DNA from: Paenibacillus sp. PL2-23
GTDB taxonomy: Bacteria > Bacillota > Bacilli > Paenibacillales > Paenibacillaceae
Direction: 5' to 3'
Assembly: GCF_040834005.1 (NCBI RefSeq)
Contig: NZ_CP162129.1
Location: 3,744,001-3,808,000, forward strand
DNA length: 64,000 nucleotides
A model generated the notes under the pieces. That model had not been told where the DNA came from. It saw nothing but the letters and a program-made list of their open reading frames with translations, and did no database searches. The translations under genes were made by a program, and so were the position numbers. This document shows positions 18,423 to 26,958 of the stretch, in pieces; the first letter of the stretch is position 1, and every line of letters starts with the position of its first letter.

Positions 18423-19166
18423 TCAAACCCGCATTTCCGCCTTTAGCAGCACCATAGAGCCATTGGGCTCCGTGCCTTCCAGCCGCAGGGGCGCGCCGTC
18501 CAGCTGCTGTTTCAAATTCTGATTCCAATGCTGCTCATTGATGAGCTCGCCTTCATAATAAAATGCCGCGTACAGAGCTTCCCCGTCCCTGCTTAACACC
18601 AGGCGCAGCACGGATGCTCCACCCGCCTCCGCCTTGGCGGCCAGGCGGTATGTGTTAATGGTATGTATCAGCGTCTCCGCGACAGCCTCGCTGTCCAAAT
18701 CCAGCTCATTCAAATGAAGCTCTTCCTGAACCTCTACGTCGAGCTGCAGAGAGCTTGACATCGTGCGGAAGGATTGGATAAAACTGACCAATGACGGCAC
18801 GCCAAGCTTGGCAACCGCGCTCTCCGCGAGCATTCTTTCTCTTATTCTCTCCACGTAGGCAATGGTCTTATCCAACTTGCCCAGTCTCATATAGCCGAAC
18901 AATACCTGCAGGTCATTCATCCAATCATGACGATGGTGGTTAAGCGTGCGAATGCCTGAGCTTTGCATGGCTGCAATCGTACGAGTCAGCCTCTCCTGAT
19001 GCTCTTTGCGTTCTTCACGAATCCAGAATGCGGCAACAGCGGCAATCCATACAAGGAAAATCGCGTTCAGCCACATCGTTCCGGGCCACGCCAGAACCGC
19101 GCCGCCAGGCAGCAATGCCGTTGCGGCCGCAAGCTGCTTCGCCGTCATTAAGCGTCCCATGTCCAA
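18423..19166 (-). CDS. spo0B: Spo0B-like sporulation phosphotransferase with N-terminal hydrophobic region
   Basis: Spo0B relays phosphate from Spo0F to Spo0A. The phosphorylation motif [21 protein letters not shown] is present, with His-80 as the expected phosphosite (RHDW). A degenerate kinase-like domain follows to residue 247. Residues ~12-49 are strongly hydrophobic and could form one or two membrane helices; the 192-residue B. subtilis Spo0B has none. The start is TTG 19166 (AAAAAGG 7 nt upstream) or ATG 19160. Its position between obgE and rpmA is the conserved one. Confidence 0.88.
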   Translation of the reverse strand: MDMGRLMTAKQLAAATALLPGGAVLAWPGTMWLNAIFLVWIAAVAAFWIREERKEHQERLTRTIAAMQSSGIRTLNHHRHDWMNDLQVLFGYMRLGKLDKTIAYVERIRERMLAESAVAKLGVPSLVSFIQSFRTMSSSLQLDVEVQEELHLNELDLDSEAVAETLIHTINTYRLAAKAEAGGASVLRLVLSRDGEALYAAFYYEGELINEQHWNQNLKQQLDGAPLRLEGTEPNGSMVLLKAEMRV

Positions 19167-19239
19167 GAACCTGCCTTTTTCTGATTTCCTAGCTTATCCA
19201 GTATACCATGACGAAGAGCCGAGGTCATCCGCAGGATGA

Positions 19240-19272
19240 GAAAAACCCCGACCTAGCAATGCCGGCCGGGGC
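19240..19272 (-). terminator. Intrinsic terminator after rpmA
   Basis: Minus-strand stem CCCCGGCC/GGTCGGGG (one wobble) followed by TTTTTC, 19 bp past the rpmA stop. It ends the rplU-prp-rpmA transcript before spo0B. Confidence 0.85.
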
Positions 19273-19290
19273 TTGTCGTTGATGGAGAAA

Positions 19291-19602
19291 TTAAGCTTCT
19301 ACTGCAGCGGCTACAGGAGCCTCAGCAACAGGGTATACGCTCACTTTCTTGCGATCGCGTCCGAGACGCTCGAACTTCACGACGCCGTCTACTTTCGCGT
19401 ACAGCGTGTCGTCTTTGCCGATGCCTACGTTCGTTCCAGGGTGGATCTTCGTGCCGCGTTGGCGGAACAAGATGCTGCCTCCTGTCACAACTTGACCGTC
19501 AGCGCGCTTGGCGCCCAGGCGCTTGGATTGGGAGTCGCGTCCGTTCTTCGTGGAGCCTACGCCCTTCTTCGAAGCGAAAAGCTGAAGATTCAATTTCAAC
19601 AT
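19291..19602 (-). CDS. rpmA: 50S ribosomal protein L27 with cleavable N-terminus
   Basis: Ribosomal large-subunit protein whose N-terminus reaches the peptidyl-transferase centre. The sequence begins [14 protein letters not shown]. In Firmicutes the leading ~9 residues, up to and including F/A, are removed by Prp before incorporation, and prp is the next gene upstream. The core ([17 protein letters not shown] ... [10 protein letters not shown]) is typical. An Ala/Val-rich tail ([12 protein letters not shown]) extends the C-terminus to 103 residues. Confidence 0.98.
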   Translation of the reverse strand: MLKLNLQLFASKKGVGSTKNGRDSQSKRLGAKRADGQVVTGGSILFRQRGTKIHPGTNVGIGKDDTLYAKVDGVVKFERLGRDRKKVSVYPVAEAPVAAAVEA

Positions 19603-19649
19603 GGTGTATTCCCTCCTTCTTAAGTTGTTGCCTTGCCTATGGGAGAGCG

Positions 19650-19985
19650 TTACTGCTGCTCCACATGTATGACTACGTGCTTGCCGTATGATGTAGCGAT
19701 CGTCTCGAGCATAACCGCCATAGATTCCAGGAGCAGCTGCATCTTGCCGTCCGCTTCCGCGTCGGGCAGCACCGGTATGTCCGATGAGAGCCAGCCATTC
19801 TTCATCTTGGCGGGAAGCTCGAACCCCGCTAAAGTCTCAATCGCATTCACCGTGCCGACCGATACCGCCGACACGCCGGCGCAGACAATGTCTTTGCCGG
19901 GCTTCGCATATTTAGCATGTCCTACGACCGCAAATGATACGATACGCTGGTCCTCCGACCGCCTGACGAATGTAATGCTAATCAT
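19650..19985 (-). CDS. prp: Ribosomal-processing cysteine protease Prp
   Basis: Removes the N-terminal extension of L27. The 111-residue protein has the expected dyad His-23 and Cys-35 in [20 protein letters not shown]. It lies between rplU and rpmA, the invariant Firmicute arrangement, so protease and substrate are co-expressed. Confidence 0.95.
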   Translation of the reverse strand: MISITFVRRSEDQRIVSFAVVGHAKYAKPGKDIVCAGVSAVSVGTVNAIETLAGFELPAKMKNGWLSSDIPVLPDAEADGKMQLLLESMAVMLETIATSYGKHVVIHVEQQ

Positions 19986-19997
19986 AGGAAAACCCTC

Positions 19998-20309
19998 TTA
20001 CGCTTGGATTTTCTCGATTGTTACTTTCGTGTAAGGCTGACGATGACCTTGCTTGCGGCGGTAGTTCTTTTTGGCTTTGTATTTGTAAACAGTGATCTTT
20101 TGGCCTTTGCCGTGTTTCTCGACTTTGCCAGTAACGCTTGCGCCGGATACAACCGGAGCGCCAGTTACAAGACCGTCCTTGCCGGAAACGGCCAGAACGC
20201 GATCGAACGTTACGTTTTCGCCTTCGCCGCCGTTCAGTTTCTCGATGTAGATTACATCGCCCTCCTGAACTTTGTATTGCTTGCCGCCAGTTTCGATAAT
20301 TGCGAACAT
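19998..20309 (-). CDS. rplU: 50S ribosomal protein L21
   Basis: Large-subunit protein binding 23S rRNA. It begins [18 protein letters not shown] and ends [22 protein letters not shown], 103 residues in all. ATG 20309 has a consensus AGGAGGTG site; the upstream in-frame extension covers the leader RNA and is not translated. It is the first gene of the rplU-prp-rpmA operon. Confidence 0.98.
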   Translation of the reverse strand: MFAIIETGGKQYKVQEGDVIYIEKLNGGEGENVTFDRVLAVSGKDGLVTGAPVVSGASVTGKVEKHGKGQKITVYKYKAKKNYRRKQGHRQPYTKVTIEKIQA

Positions 20310-20435
20310 TGTTGGTGCACCTCCTTGTTTTCGAAGACTCGCCTGATGAAGGTGGAAGCCATAGGCCTCGCTTGCAAACCTGATCGGAGCGGTACCATGG
20401 ATATTGCCGTAAAAAAGCAACTACGGAACATACAC
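20310..20435 (-). ncRNA. Putative L21 leader (ribosomal protein autoregulatory RNA)
   Basis: About 125 nt separate the predicted rplU transcript start from its ATG. The minus-strand leader contains GGTACCGCTCCG, GCGAGGCCTATGG, TTCCACCTT and GGCGAGTC in order. This is the pattern I associate with Firmicute L21 leaders thought to bind L21 for feedback control. A short CCGTA/TACGG hairpin precedes it. Only a covariance-model search would confirm the class. Confidence 0.6.
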
Positions 20436-20441
20436 CAAAAC

Positions 20442-20470
20442 AGTTTATCACATCGATTGATAGAGTTCAA
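20442..20470 (-). promoter_or_regulatory. Sigma-A promoter of rplU-prp-rpmA
   Basis: Minus strand: -35 TTGAAC (20465-20470), 17-nt spacer, -10 TAAACT (20442-20447), placed between the rng stop and the L21 leader. Confidence 0.75.
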
Positions 20471-20512
20471 GTCATTGGTGAGAACTTATTTCCATTCCGC
20501 TAGTGGGCTGAG

Positions 20513-21757
20513 TTAACGGCTTGTCCGATCCGGCGCAGAGCTGCGACCGCATACCTTGCATACCTCGCCAAGCTGTCTGCTGACGTTATCCCGCGCTTTC
20601 TTCCGGGTCAGCTCCATCAAGCCAAGCTTCGTCCAGCCGACGATTGTGCATTTGGTGCCGTCGCGCCGGGTTTCCTCCACCATTCTAGCGTATATTTTGG
20701 AACGGCTGTCCTCCTGCTGCATGTCGATAAAATCAATAATAATGATGCCTCCGACGTCCCTGACGCGCAGCAGCCTGGAGATCAGCTCCGCTGCCTCCAG
20801 ATTCGTCCGGAAGACGGTATCCTCCAGGTTATTCGTCCCGGTATATTTCCCTGTATTGACATCAATGACGGTTAACGCCTCGGTCTCCTCCCAGATCAGA
20901 TACCCTCCGCTGGACATCGGCACCCGTCTGGAGAACGCTTCGTCCATCTGCTCCGACACTCTGAACTCCTGGAACAAGCCGACGGAGCCGCCCTTGTACA
21001 GCCGCAGCCGCTCCTTGAGCGCGGGCGCCATGCTCTGGAGCAGCTTCTTGGCTTCGTTGAAGACGGGGCTGCTGTCGATCCAGATCTCATCGATATCTCT
21101 TGTCAGCGTATCCCGAACAGCCCGGTGCAGCAGACCCGCCTCGCTGTGAAGCATCGCAGGCGCGCGAACCTCGGAGGCTCTCGCCGATATGGCTTCCCAC
21201 AGCTCCCGCAGCATATGCACGTCCGACTCCAGCGCTGCCGCATCCTCCCCTTCAGCGGCGGTTCTCATAATAATGCCTTCTTCCTCCCGCCGCAGCCGCT
21301 CCCCGATGGATCGAAGCCTCTCCCGCTCCGCATCTCCGTTAATACGCTTGGAGACGCCAACATAATCGGCCCGAGGCATATACACCAGCCACCTGCCCGC
21401 CAGATTGAAGTGCGTCGTCACGCGCGCACCCTTGCCGCCAAGCTGATCCTTCACCACCTGCACGATAATATCCTGCCCGCTCCGAGCGAGCTCTGTCACC
21501 GAGGGCTTCTGCTTGGGCTGCTTCTCCGCATTGGGATGCAGCATGTCATCTATGTAAAGAAAGGCGTTTTTGCCCAGTCCAATATCAACGAAGGCGGCTT
21601 CCATGCCGGGAAGCACATTCATCACTCGTCCCTTGTACACATTGCCGACGAGACTTGCGCCGCCGGAACGCTCCATAAAAAACTCCACAAGCTTGCCGTC
21701 TTGCAGCACGGCTGTCTGCAAAGCGTCACCATCCACATGCATCAGCATCTGCTTCAT
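20513..21757 (-). CDS. rng: Ribonuclease E/G family endoribonuclease
   Basis: Endonuclease of the RNase E/G family acting in rRNA or mRNA processing. The 414 residues hold an S1 RNA-binding domain (~35-115, NVYKGRVMNVLPGMEAAFVD), a 5'-sensor/RNase H-like region and the catalytic aspartates in VIDVNTGKYTG (~300) and IIIIDFIDM (~345). A Zn-link CKVCG lies near the C-terminus. Its length matches RNase G rather than RNase E. Bacillus proper generally lacks it, so its place next to rplU is a Paenibacillus-like trait. Confidence 0.93.
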   Translation of the reverse strand: MKQMLMHVDGDALQTAVLQDGKLVEFFMERSGGASLVGNVYKGRVMNVLPGMEAAFVDIGLGKNAFLYIDDMLHPNAEKQPKQKPSVTELARSGQDIIVQVVKDQLGGKGARVTTHFNLAGRWLVYMPRADYVGVSKRINGDAERERLRSIGERLRREEEGIIMRTAAEGEDAAALESDVHMLRELWEAISARASEVRAPAMLHSEAGLLHRAVRDTLTRDIDEIWIDSSPVFNEAKKLLQSMAPALKERLRLYKGGSVGLFQEFRVSEQMDEAFSRRVPMSSGGYLIWEETEALTVIDVNTGKYTGTNNLEDTVFRTNLEAAELISRLLRVRDVGGIIIIDFIDMQQEDSRSKIYARMVEETRRDGTKCTIVGWTKLGLMELTRKKARDNVSRQLGEVCKVCGRSSAPDRTSR

Positions 21758-21795
21758 CTTGTACGTTTCCTCCGCTCGTGTGGTTTTTCTCTATT

Positions 21796-22677
21796 TTAAC
21801 CCAAAAGCTCGTTCACTGCACGGTGGGGATTTCGTCCAGACAAGCAGCCCTCCACAATAAGCCCCTCCGGGATAACCTGCAAGCCGGACGCGGCAGGAGC
21901 GACTATATAGATGAGATGGTAGCAGTCTCTGCTGAACAGCCTTGCTACGGATAAGACGGATTGCTTGCCGCTGACGACAAGCGGCTTGACCTTGCGCGTC
22001 ATATCGGGATCAGGTGCCGGCAATTGCTCGCGGTGAGTCAGGAAGCGATAGAACAGAAACGGAATATGGCGATGATACGTCCAGTTGGAGGCCAGCAAAA
22101 ACGACCCTACAATAAGCAAATTAAGCTGAAGGCCTCCGCCCTCCATCAAGAGGGGGAGGAACGCGCTGACTAGCATGGCGATGCTTAACGCGATGCTGAT
22201 CCGAGCCGTAATGATCAGCATGCGATAATAGTTGAACAGGTAGCTGAGCAGAGCTTGAAGAAGCTTGCCTCCGTCCAGCGGATGAATGGGGAGCAGGTTG
22301 AACAACGCAATCATCGCGTTGGCGCCGGCTACGTATTGCCCCCAATCGCGGTCCCAGATGCCGAGCTCGCCGAACGCCCAGGCCAGCAGTCCCATCCACA
22401 CGTTCTGTAGCGGCCCGGCAATAGCGACAAGCGCTTCTTCCTTGGCGCTGATCCCCCCGGAATCCTCGACCTCCGCAACGCCGCCGAACGGAAGCAGCTT
22501 CACCTCGCGAATTCGCCAGCCCAAGCCCCGGGCGACAATCACATGGCCAAGCTCATGGACCAGCACGATCATAAACAAGGTGAGCAGCTCAGCAAAATAT
22601 CCCGTCATTGCCGAAGCCAGCATCACGACAACGAACAGTGGATGTATGGACCAGCGTATGCCCCGCCATTTAATCAA
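21796..22677 (-). CDS. spoIVFB: Stage IV sporulation intramembrane metalloprotease SpoIVFB
   Basis: Site-2-type protease that cleaves pro-sigma-K in the mother cell. The zinc motif HELGH (residues 41-45) lies in a membrane helix, and the second metal ligand is in NLLPIHPLDGGKLLQ (~130-144). Several further hydrophobic segments precede a soluble C-terminal region. The gene overlaps spoIVFA by 8 bp, as expected for a partner pair. B. subtilis BofA, the third complex member, is not in this window; BofC is. Confidence 0.93.
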   Translation of the reverse strand: MIKWRGIRWSIHPLFVVVMLASAMTGYFAELLTLFMIVLVHELGHVIVARGLGWRIREVKLLPFGGVAEVEDSGGISAKEEALVAIAGPLQNVWMGLLAWAFGELGIWDRDWGQYVAGANAMIALFNLLPIHPLDGGKLLQALLSYLFNYYRMLIITARISIALSIAMLVSAFLPLLMEGGGLQLNLLIVGSFLLASNWTYHRHIPFLFYRFLTHREQLPAPDPDMTRKVKPLVVSGKQSVLSVARLFSRDCYHLIYIVAPAASGLQVIPEGLIVEGCLSGRNPHRAVNELLG

Positions 22678-23584
22678 GCGGTATCACGTCCAGCGGATCT
22701 ACATATCGATCATTTTGTTTGACGGCGAACAGAAGAAAGCTTTGATCGCCATACACCGCCGTCTGCAGGCTTCCAATCGGCTGACCGGCCTCCACCCAAT
22801 CATTGACCGATACGCTGGCCGACGCCAGCTTGCCATAAATCGTGATGCGGTCATTCGCGTGCTGAATCAGCACGCTGTCCCCTTGTTCCGTTACCTGAAT
22901 CACTCGGCCGGTCTCCGCTGCGAACACCGTCGCGCCTGAAGCGCCCGCGAGCTCAATGCCGTTCAACAATTCCGCGAATGTCCTTACTACAGCAGCCTCC
23001 TCGATTGGCGCAACAATCGGTGTATTGGGCTGTCCGTCCACGAGAGCCGCTCCCCCGCCCTTCTCCTCAAACAACGGGATGAAGGAGGGAGCGCCCGCGA
23101 ACACATCCTTGTACCACAGGGCAACCGCATCGAGGTTCATTTCATCCGTCATTGCTTCCGTTATGAGCTGCTGGCCCTGCTTGGCCAGTGGATGGTCCAG
23201 CTCGAACAGCATCCATATGCCGCCGAACAGAGCAGCAGACACGATGAGCTTCCATGCCAGCGCCTTGCGAAGGCTGCTCCATCCGCCTCCCCGGGGAGGC
23301 TCGAAATCATCCGTATGCTGCGATTGGATATAGCCTCTTGCCCCGGAGGCTGCAAAGCTGCCGGTGTCCCAGCCCTCCCAGGGATTGGGATTGTTTTTCC
23401 ACACCAGCTCGGGGTCCTGCGCGCTTCTGGGGAAGGATGGAGTAGGCGTGACTATCCGATCCTCCTCTGCCGCCGCCCGCTCGAGAGCATGCTGGCTCTC
23501 ATCCGGCGGATAACCTTGATAGTGATGCTGTAGATTTCTAATCTTTTGCTGCCTGCGCAGCTTAACATCGTCGCGTATTCCCAT
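22670..23584 (-). CDS. spoIVFA: SpoIVFA-like regulator with degenerate M23/LytM domain
   Basis: In B. subtilis SpoIVFA anchors and inhibits the SpoIVFB protease. The 304-residue protein has a polar N-terminus, one transmembrane helix (~128-146, LIVSAALFGGIWMLFEL) and a C-terminal LytM fold (GRVIQVTEQGDSVLIQHAND). This domain lacks a clear HxH zinc motif, so it is probably not an active peptidase, which matches its role as substrate and regulator. Confidence 0.88.
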   Translation of the reverse strand: MGIRDDVKLRRQQKIRNLQHHYQGYPPDESQHALERAAAEEDRIVTPTPSFPRSAQDPELVWKNNPNPWEGWDTGSFAASGARGYIQSQHTDDFEPPRGGGWSSLRKALAWKLIVSAALFGGIWMLFELDHPLAKQGQQLITEAMTDEMNLDAVALWYKDVFAGAPSFIPLFEEKGGGAALVDGQPNTPIVAPIEEAAVVRTFAELLNGIELAGASGATVFAAETGRVIQVTEQGDSVLIQHANDRITIYGKLASASVSVNDWVEAGQPIGSLQTAVYGDQSFLLFAVKQNDRYVDPLDVIPLD

Positions 23585-23708
23585 AACCGTACCTCCCCGG
23601 CTTCGACTCGGTATTCGAAAGCTCGTCTCCTACTACATCAATATGTGGACAAGAAAACAAGTATGTCCCAGGAAGCCGGCGGGATAAGCCACAGAGTGCT
23701 CAAGCCAT

Positions 23709-23748
23709 ACAAAAAAACCCCCTCCAAGCCGCGCCTGGAGAGGGTGAA
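23709..23748 (-). terminator. Intrinsic terminator after rodA
   Basis: Minus-strand stem CCCTCTCCAGGC/GCTTGGAGGGGG followed by seven Ts, about 18 bp past the rodA stop. It separates the mre-min-rodA run from spoIVFAB. Confidence 0.85.
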
Positions 23749-23765
23749 GCAACTTCTATTCCGTT

Positions 23766-24914
23766 TTAGTTGTCCGCCAGCTCATACACTTCCTGATGCG
23801 CCTTAATGCTGAATACGAGTCCAATGGAGGCCATATTCAGCAGCAGCGAGGTGCCGCCATAGCTGACGAAGGGCAGCGTTATGCCCGTAATCGGCATTAA
23901 GCCGATCATCATGCCGATATTCTGGAACACCTGGAACACGAACATGGAGACTATTCCAATCACCATATAAGCCGCGCGCCTGTCATGGCATTTGAACGCG
24001 ATAATAATCATCCGGTAGATGAGCAGGAAATACAGCAGCAGCAGGATTGCGGAGCCCTGGAAGCCAAATTCCTCGCCGATGACGACAAAGATGGAATCAG
24101 AATAGGTATAGGGCACGAACCCGCCGTTGATCATATCGCCTTGCAAGTAGCCGTCGCCGTTCAAGCCGCCAGAGCCAATCGCGATTTGAGCGTTCTGCGA
24201 TTGCCGCTTGTCATCCGCGCTCGCCTCCTCCGGATTGACAAAGGTGTTGATTCGATCGAACCAGTGACTCTTTTTTTGTTCCTCCAAGAAACCTTGAATT
24301 TCTGTATTAAACAAATTGAACAGGAACATAAAGAGGATCACACAACCAACCGCTGCCGCCAGCCCAATGGCTACATGCATATATTTGACGTTCCCGATCC
24401 ATAGCATGCCAATAACGATAACCACATAGATAATGGCATTGCCAAGGTCGGGCTGGATCATAACGAGCAGAAATGGCAAAAATGCAAATGCGCCGATAAT
24501 CAATATATCGTTGGAAAAATTCAGCCGCTCGCCTTGCCTCCTGCCTAGTAGATAAGCAAGTCCGATAATCAATATTATCTTTACCACTTCTGCAGGCTGG
24601 AAGGATAGCTGTCCGAAACGGAACCAGCCCTTGGCTCCATTAAGCTCCGCTCCCAGAAAGTAGACCAGGATGAGAAGAATGATACCAATCGCATAGAGCA
24701 CATGCCAGCTCTTAAGCACAACCCGGTAATCAAACAACACCGCTGCAATCGCCACAAAAAAACCAAGTCCAAAAAACATCAGCTGCTTGAAATGATGATT
24801 GTGATAAATGGGATTATGCGCTGTCGCGCTGTGTATCGCAAGAACGCTCACTACCATTAAGCATAACAAAATGATAATGATGCCCCAATCCAGCTTTTTC
24901 AGTTTGTTAAGCAC
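23766..24914 (-). CDS. rodA: Rod-shape SEDS glycosyltransferase RodA
   Basis: Peptidoglycan polymerase of the SEDS family (FtsW/RodA/SpoVE) working with a class B PBP during elongation. The 382 residues contain about ten membrane segments and the SEDS signatures GAKGWFRFGQLSFQPAEVVK (~94-113), IAIGSGGLNGDGYL and the terminal PFVSYGGTSLLLNMASIGL. RodA is preferred over FtsW because it sits with mreBCD and minCD. It starts 7 bp after minD. Confidence 0.93.
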   Translation of the reverse strand: MLNKLKKLDWGIIIILLCLMVVSVLAIHSATAHNPIYHNHHFKQLMFFGLGFFVAIAAVLFDYRVVLKSWHVLYAIGIILLILVYFLGAELNGAKGWFRFGQLSFQPAEVVKIILIIGLAYLLGRRQGERLNFSNDILIIGAFAFLPFLLVMIQPDLGNAIIYVVIVIGMLWIGNVKYMHVAIGLAAAVGCVILFMFLFNLFNTEIQGFLEEQKKSHWFDRINTFVNPEEASADDKRQSQNAQIAIGSGGLNGDGYLQGDMINGGFVPYTYSDSIFVVIGEEFGFQGSAILLLLYFLLIYRMIIIAFKCHDRRAAYMVIGIVSMFVFQVFQNIGMMIGLMPITGITLPFVSYGGTSLLLNMASIGLVFSIKAHQEVYELADN

Positions 24915-24921
24915 AAGGCAT

Positions 24922-25713
24922 TCATCCTATTCCCAGAAACTTGCGGAACCGCTTGAACGCCCCCGCCTTCTCATCGAGCAGCATAAGTGGAACCATGTCG
25001 CCAAGAATACGTCTAGCGATGTTCCGATACGCGATTGCGGCCCGCGAAGCCGGATTCATAACGGTTGGCTCGCCATTGTTCGCAGCGGAGATCACCTTCT
25101 CGTCATCCGGCACGATGCCTAGCAGATCAATTGCCAGCACCTGGCAAATTTCGTCGATGTCGAGCATCTCGCCGCTCTTCACCATAGCATGGCGAATACG
25201 GTTGATGACGAGCTTGGACGGAATCTGTGCGCCCTCCAGCAAGCCAATCACGCGATCGGCGTCACGCACGGCCGCATTCTCTGGCGTCGTCACGACGATC
25301 GCCCGGTCCGCGCCGGCGATTGCGTTGCGGAAGCCATGCTCGATGCCTGCCGGGCAATCAATGATGACATAATCATGATCCTGCTTCAGCTCCGCAATGA
25401 TGCTTTTAATTTGGTCGGGCTTCACGGAATCCTTATCCTTGGTTTGCGCGGCGGGCAGCATGTACAGCTCGTCGAAGCGCTTATCCTTGACAAGCGCCTG
25501 GCCCAGCCGGCAGCGCCCTTCCGCTACGTCAACCAGATCATAGATAATCCGGTTTTCGAGTCCCATTACGACGTCCAGGTTGCGAAGCCCGATATCCGTG
25601 TCTACCAGACATACTTTTTTGCCTAGCAGCGCCAGCGCCGTCCCAATATTGGCCGAGGTCGTCGTTTTGCCTACCCCGCCTTTGCCAGATGTTACAACGA
25701 TCGCTTCTCCCAT
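24922..25713 (-). CDS. minD: Septum site-determining ATPase MinD
   Basis: Membrane-binding ParA-type ATPase that recruits MinC to poles and mid-cell. It has the deviant Walker A KGGVGKTT (~11-18), VDTDIGLRNLD, IIDCPAGIEHG and a C-terminal amphipathic targeting helix (GAFKRFRKFLGIG). It directly follows minC (3-bp gap) and precedes rodA. The length of 263 residues is standard. Confidence 0.98.
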   Translation of the reverse strand: MGEAIVVTSGKGGVGKTTTSANIGTALALLGKKVCLVDTDIGLRNLDVVMGLENRIIYDLVDVAEGRCRLGQALVKDKRFDELYMLPAAQTKDKDSVKPDQIKSIIAELKQDHDYVIIDCPAGIEHGFRNAIAGADRAIVVTTPENAAVRDADRVIGLLEGAQIPSKLVINRIRHAMVKSGEMLDIDEICQVLAIDLLGIVPDDEKVISAANNGEPTVMNPASRAAIAYRNIARRILGDMVPLMLLDEKAGAFKRFRKFLGIG

Positions 25714-25716
25714 GGT

Positions 25717-26379
25717 CTACACTCCTTTAAACGTTATAGGATTATGCCTGATGCGGAACAGCTGCGACAGCTTGTCGATTTGCATCTGCCCTTGCTCCAA
25801 ATAAGCAAATTCCATCGCGGCGTCCCCAGAGATCCATTCCTCAGGAGGCCTGCTGACGACTTCCGCGATCCGAAGCTGGGTGGGACGCATAAGCGAGGTG
25901 GCAATAACGGCGTCCTGACGGCCGTTCATACCCGCATGAGCCATACCGCGCAGCGCCCCCATTACATAAATATCGCCGGAGCATAACAATGTGCCGCCAG
26001 GATTCACATCGCCAATTAGCAGCAAATCCCCGTCATGCGTTAAGGTCTGGCCGGAACGAACAATGGCTGTAATCACCTGCAGATTCGTTGAAGCCGGATT
26101 GCTTTGCTCGGCTGGCGCTTCCGATTCCATCGAGCTGATAATCAGGTTGCCTTGCGACCGGATAATGGCTGCGATCTGCTCCTTCTGCTCATCAGTCACG
26201 CTTCTTGTCCCCAGCTTGACGTTGATATGAACAAGCGGCCCCGTAAGCAGCTGCTGATGCGTTTTCTCCAGCTTGTATTGCAGCTCCTCTAGCAGAGCCT
26301 CGAATGTACATTGATCGTCGAGAAGGAACAGCAGGCCTTCTTTGACGCCTTTTATCATGATATGTTGTTTTTCGGTCAC
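25717..26379 (-). CDS. minC: Septum site-determining protein MinC
   Basis: Inhibits FtsZ polymerisation away from mid-cell. It has an N-terminal FtsZ-interacting domain (1-~105) and a right-handed beta-helix C-terminal domain (QTLTHDGDLLLIGDVNPGG, ALRGMAHAGMNG) that binds MinD. The frame opens at 26439, but GTG 26379 has GGGAGG 7 nt upstream and gives the usual start (TEKQHIMIKGVKEG), 220 residues. Confidence 0.96.
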   Translation of the reverse strand: MTEKQHIMIKGVKEGLLFLLDDQCTFEALLEELQYKLEKTHQQLLTGPLVHINVKLGTRSVTDEQKEQIAAIIRSQGNLIISSMESEAPAEQSNPASTNLQVITAIVRSGQTLTHDGDLLLIGDVNPGGTLLCSGDIYVMGALRGMAHAGMNGRQDAVIATSLMRPTQLRIAEVVSRPPEEWISGDAAMEFAYLEQGQMQIDKLSQLFRIRHNPITFKGV

Positions 26380-26439
26380 AACCGTCCCTCCCCAACCTAA
26401 TAGATTCTTGCTAGCCGCTCCGAATTCCTGCTTTTCCAA

Positions 26440-26958
26440 TCATTTTTCTTCGCTGTCCAGCTTGCCCAGCGATTCGAACATACGTCTGATCGGTATATAG
26501 CAGGCTAGGGCGAAAGCAAGCTGGAGGAACAAGCTTGGCAATATATAGTGCAGCAATGCCCAGGCGTAGGAAGCATCGGTAATGCGGAAAACCTTGTACA
26601 TGTAGAACATCGAAGTGTCGTACAGCAGGCATGCGAACCCAACGACCGTGATCGCCATCATGACGGTTGCCCGCTTGCGCTCCAGCAGCACTCCGGTTAA
26701 ATAGCCGATCAGACCCATTGTAAAGAAATGGCCTCCCAGCAAATGGCCGTAATACACGATGTCCTGCAGCAGACCGAAGCCCGCTCCCAGCAGAAGCGCT
26801 TGGTGGCGGTTGCCGTATAATGCGGAGAATAGCACAAAAACAAATATAAAGTGCGGAACAATGCGATCCCCGAAGCCTGCCGGAATAATCCAGGGCATAA
26901 GCGCCCCTTCAAGCACGAATATCGCCAGCATCATAACAACGACACGATTCATAGTCAT
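26440..26958 (-). CDS. mreD: Rod shape-determining protein MreD
   Basis: Integral membrane protein of the elongasome, 172 residues with about five hydrophobic segments. Family-type residues appear in VLFSALYGNRHQALLLGAGFGLLQD. It overlaps mreC by 4 bp and precedes minC, giving the conserved mreB-mreC-mreD-minC-minD order. Confidence 0.93.
   Translation of the reverse strand: MTMNRVVVMMLAIFVLEGALMPWIIPAGFGDRIVPHFIFVFVLFSALYGNRHQALLLGAGFGLLQDIVYYGHLLGGHFFTMGLIGYLTGVLLERKRATVMMAITVVGFACLLYDTSMFYMYKVFRITDASYAWALLHYILPSLFLQLAFALACYIPIRRMFESLGKLDSEEK

Noticed and set aside
20310-20435. T-box upstream of rplU, suggested by TGGTACCGC
   Set aside because: There is no specifier Stem I signature or terminator/antiterminator pair and the gene is ribosomal. 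The L21 leader explains the conserved blocks better.
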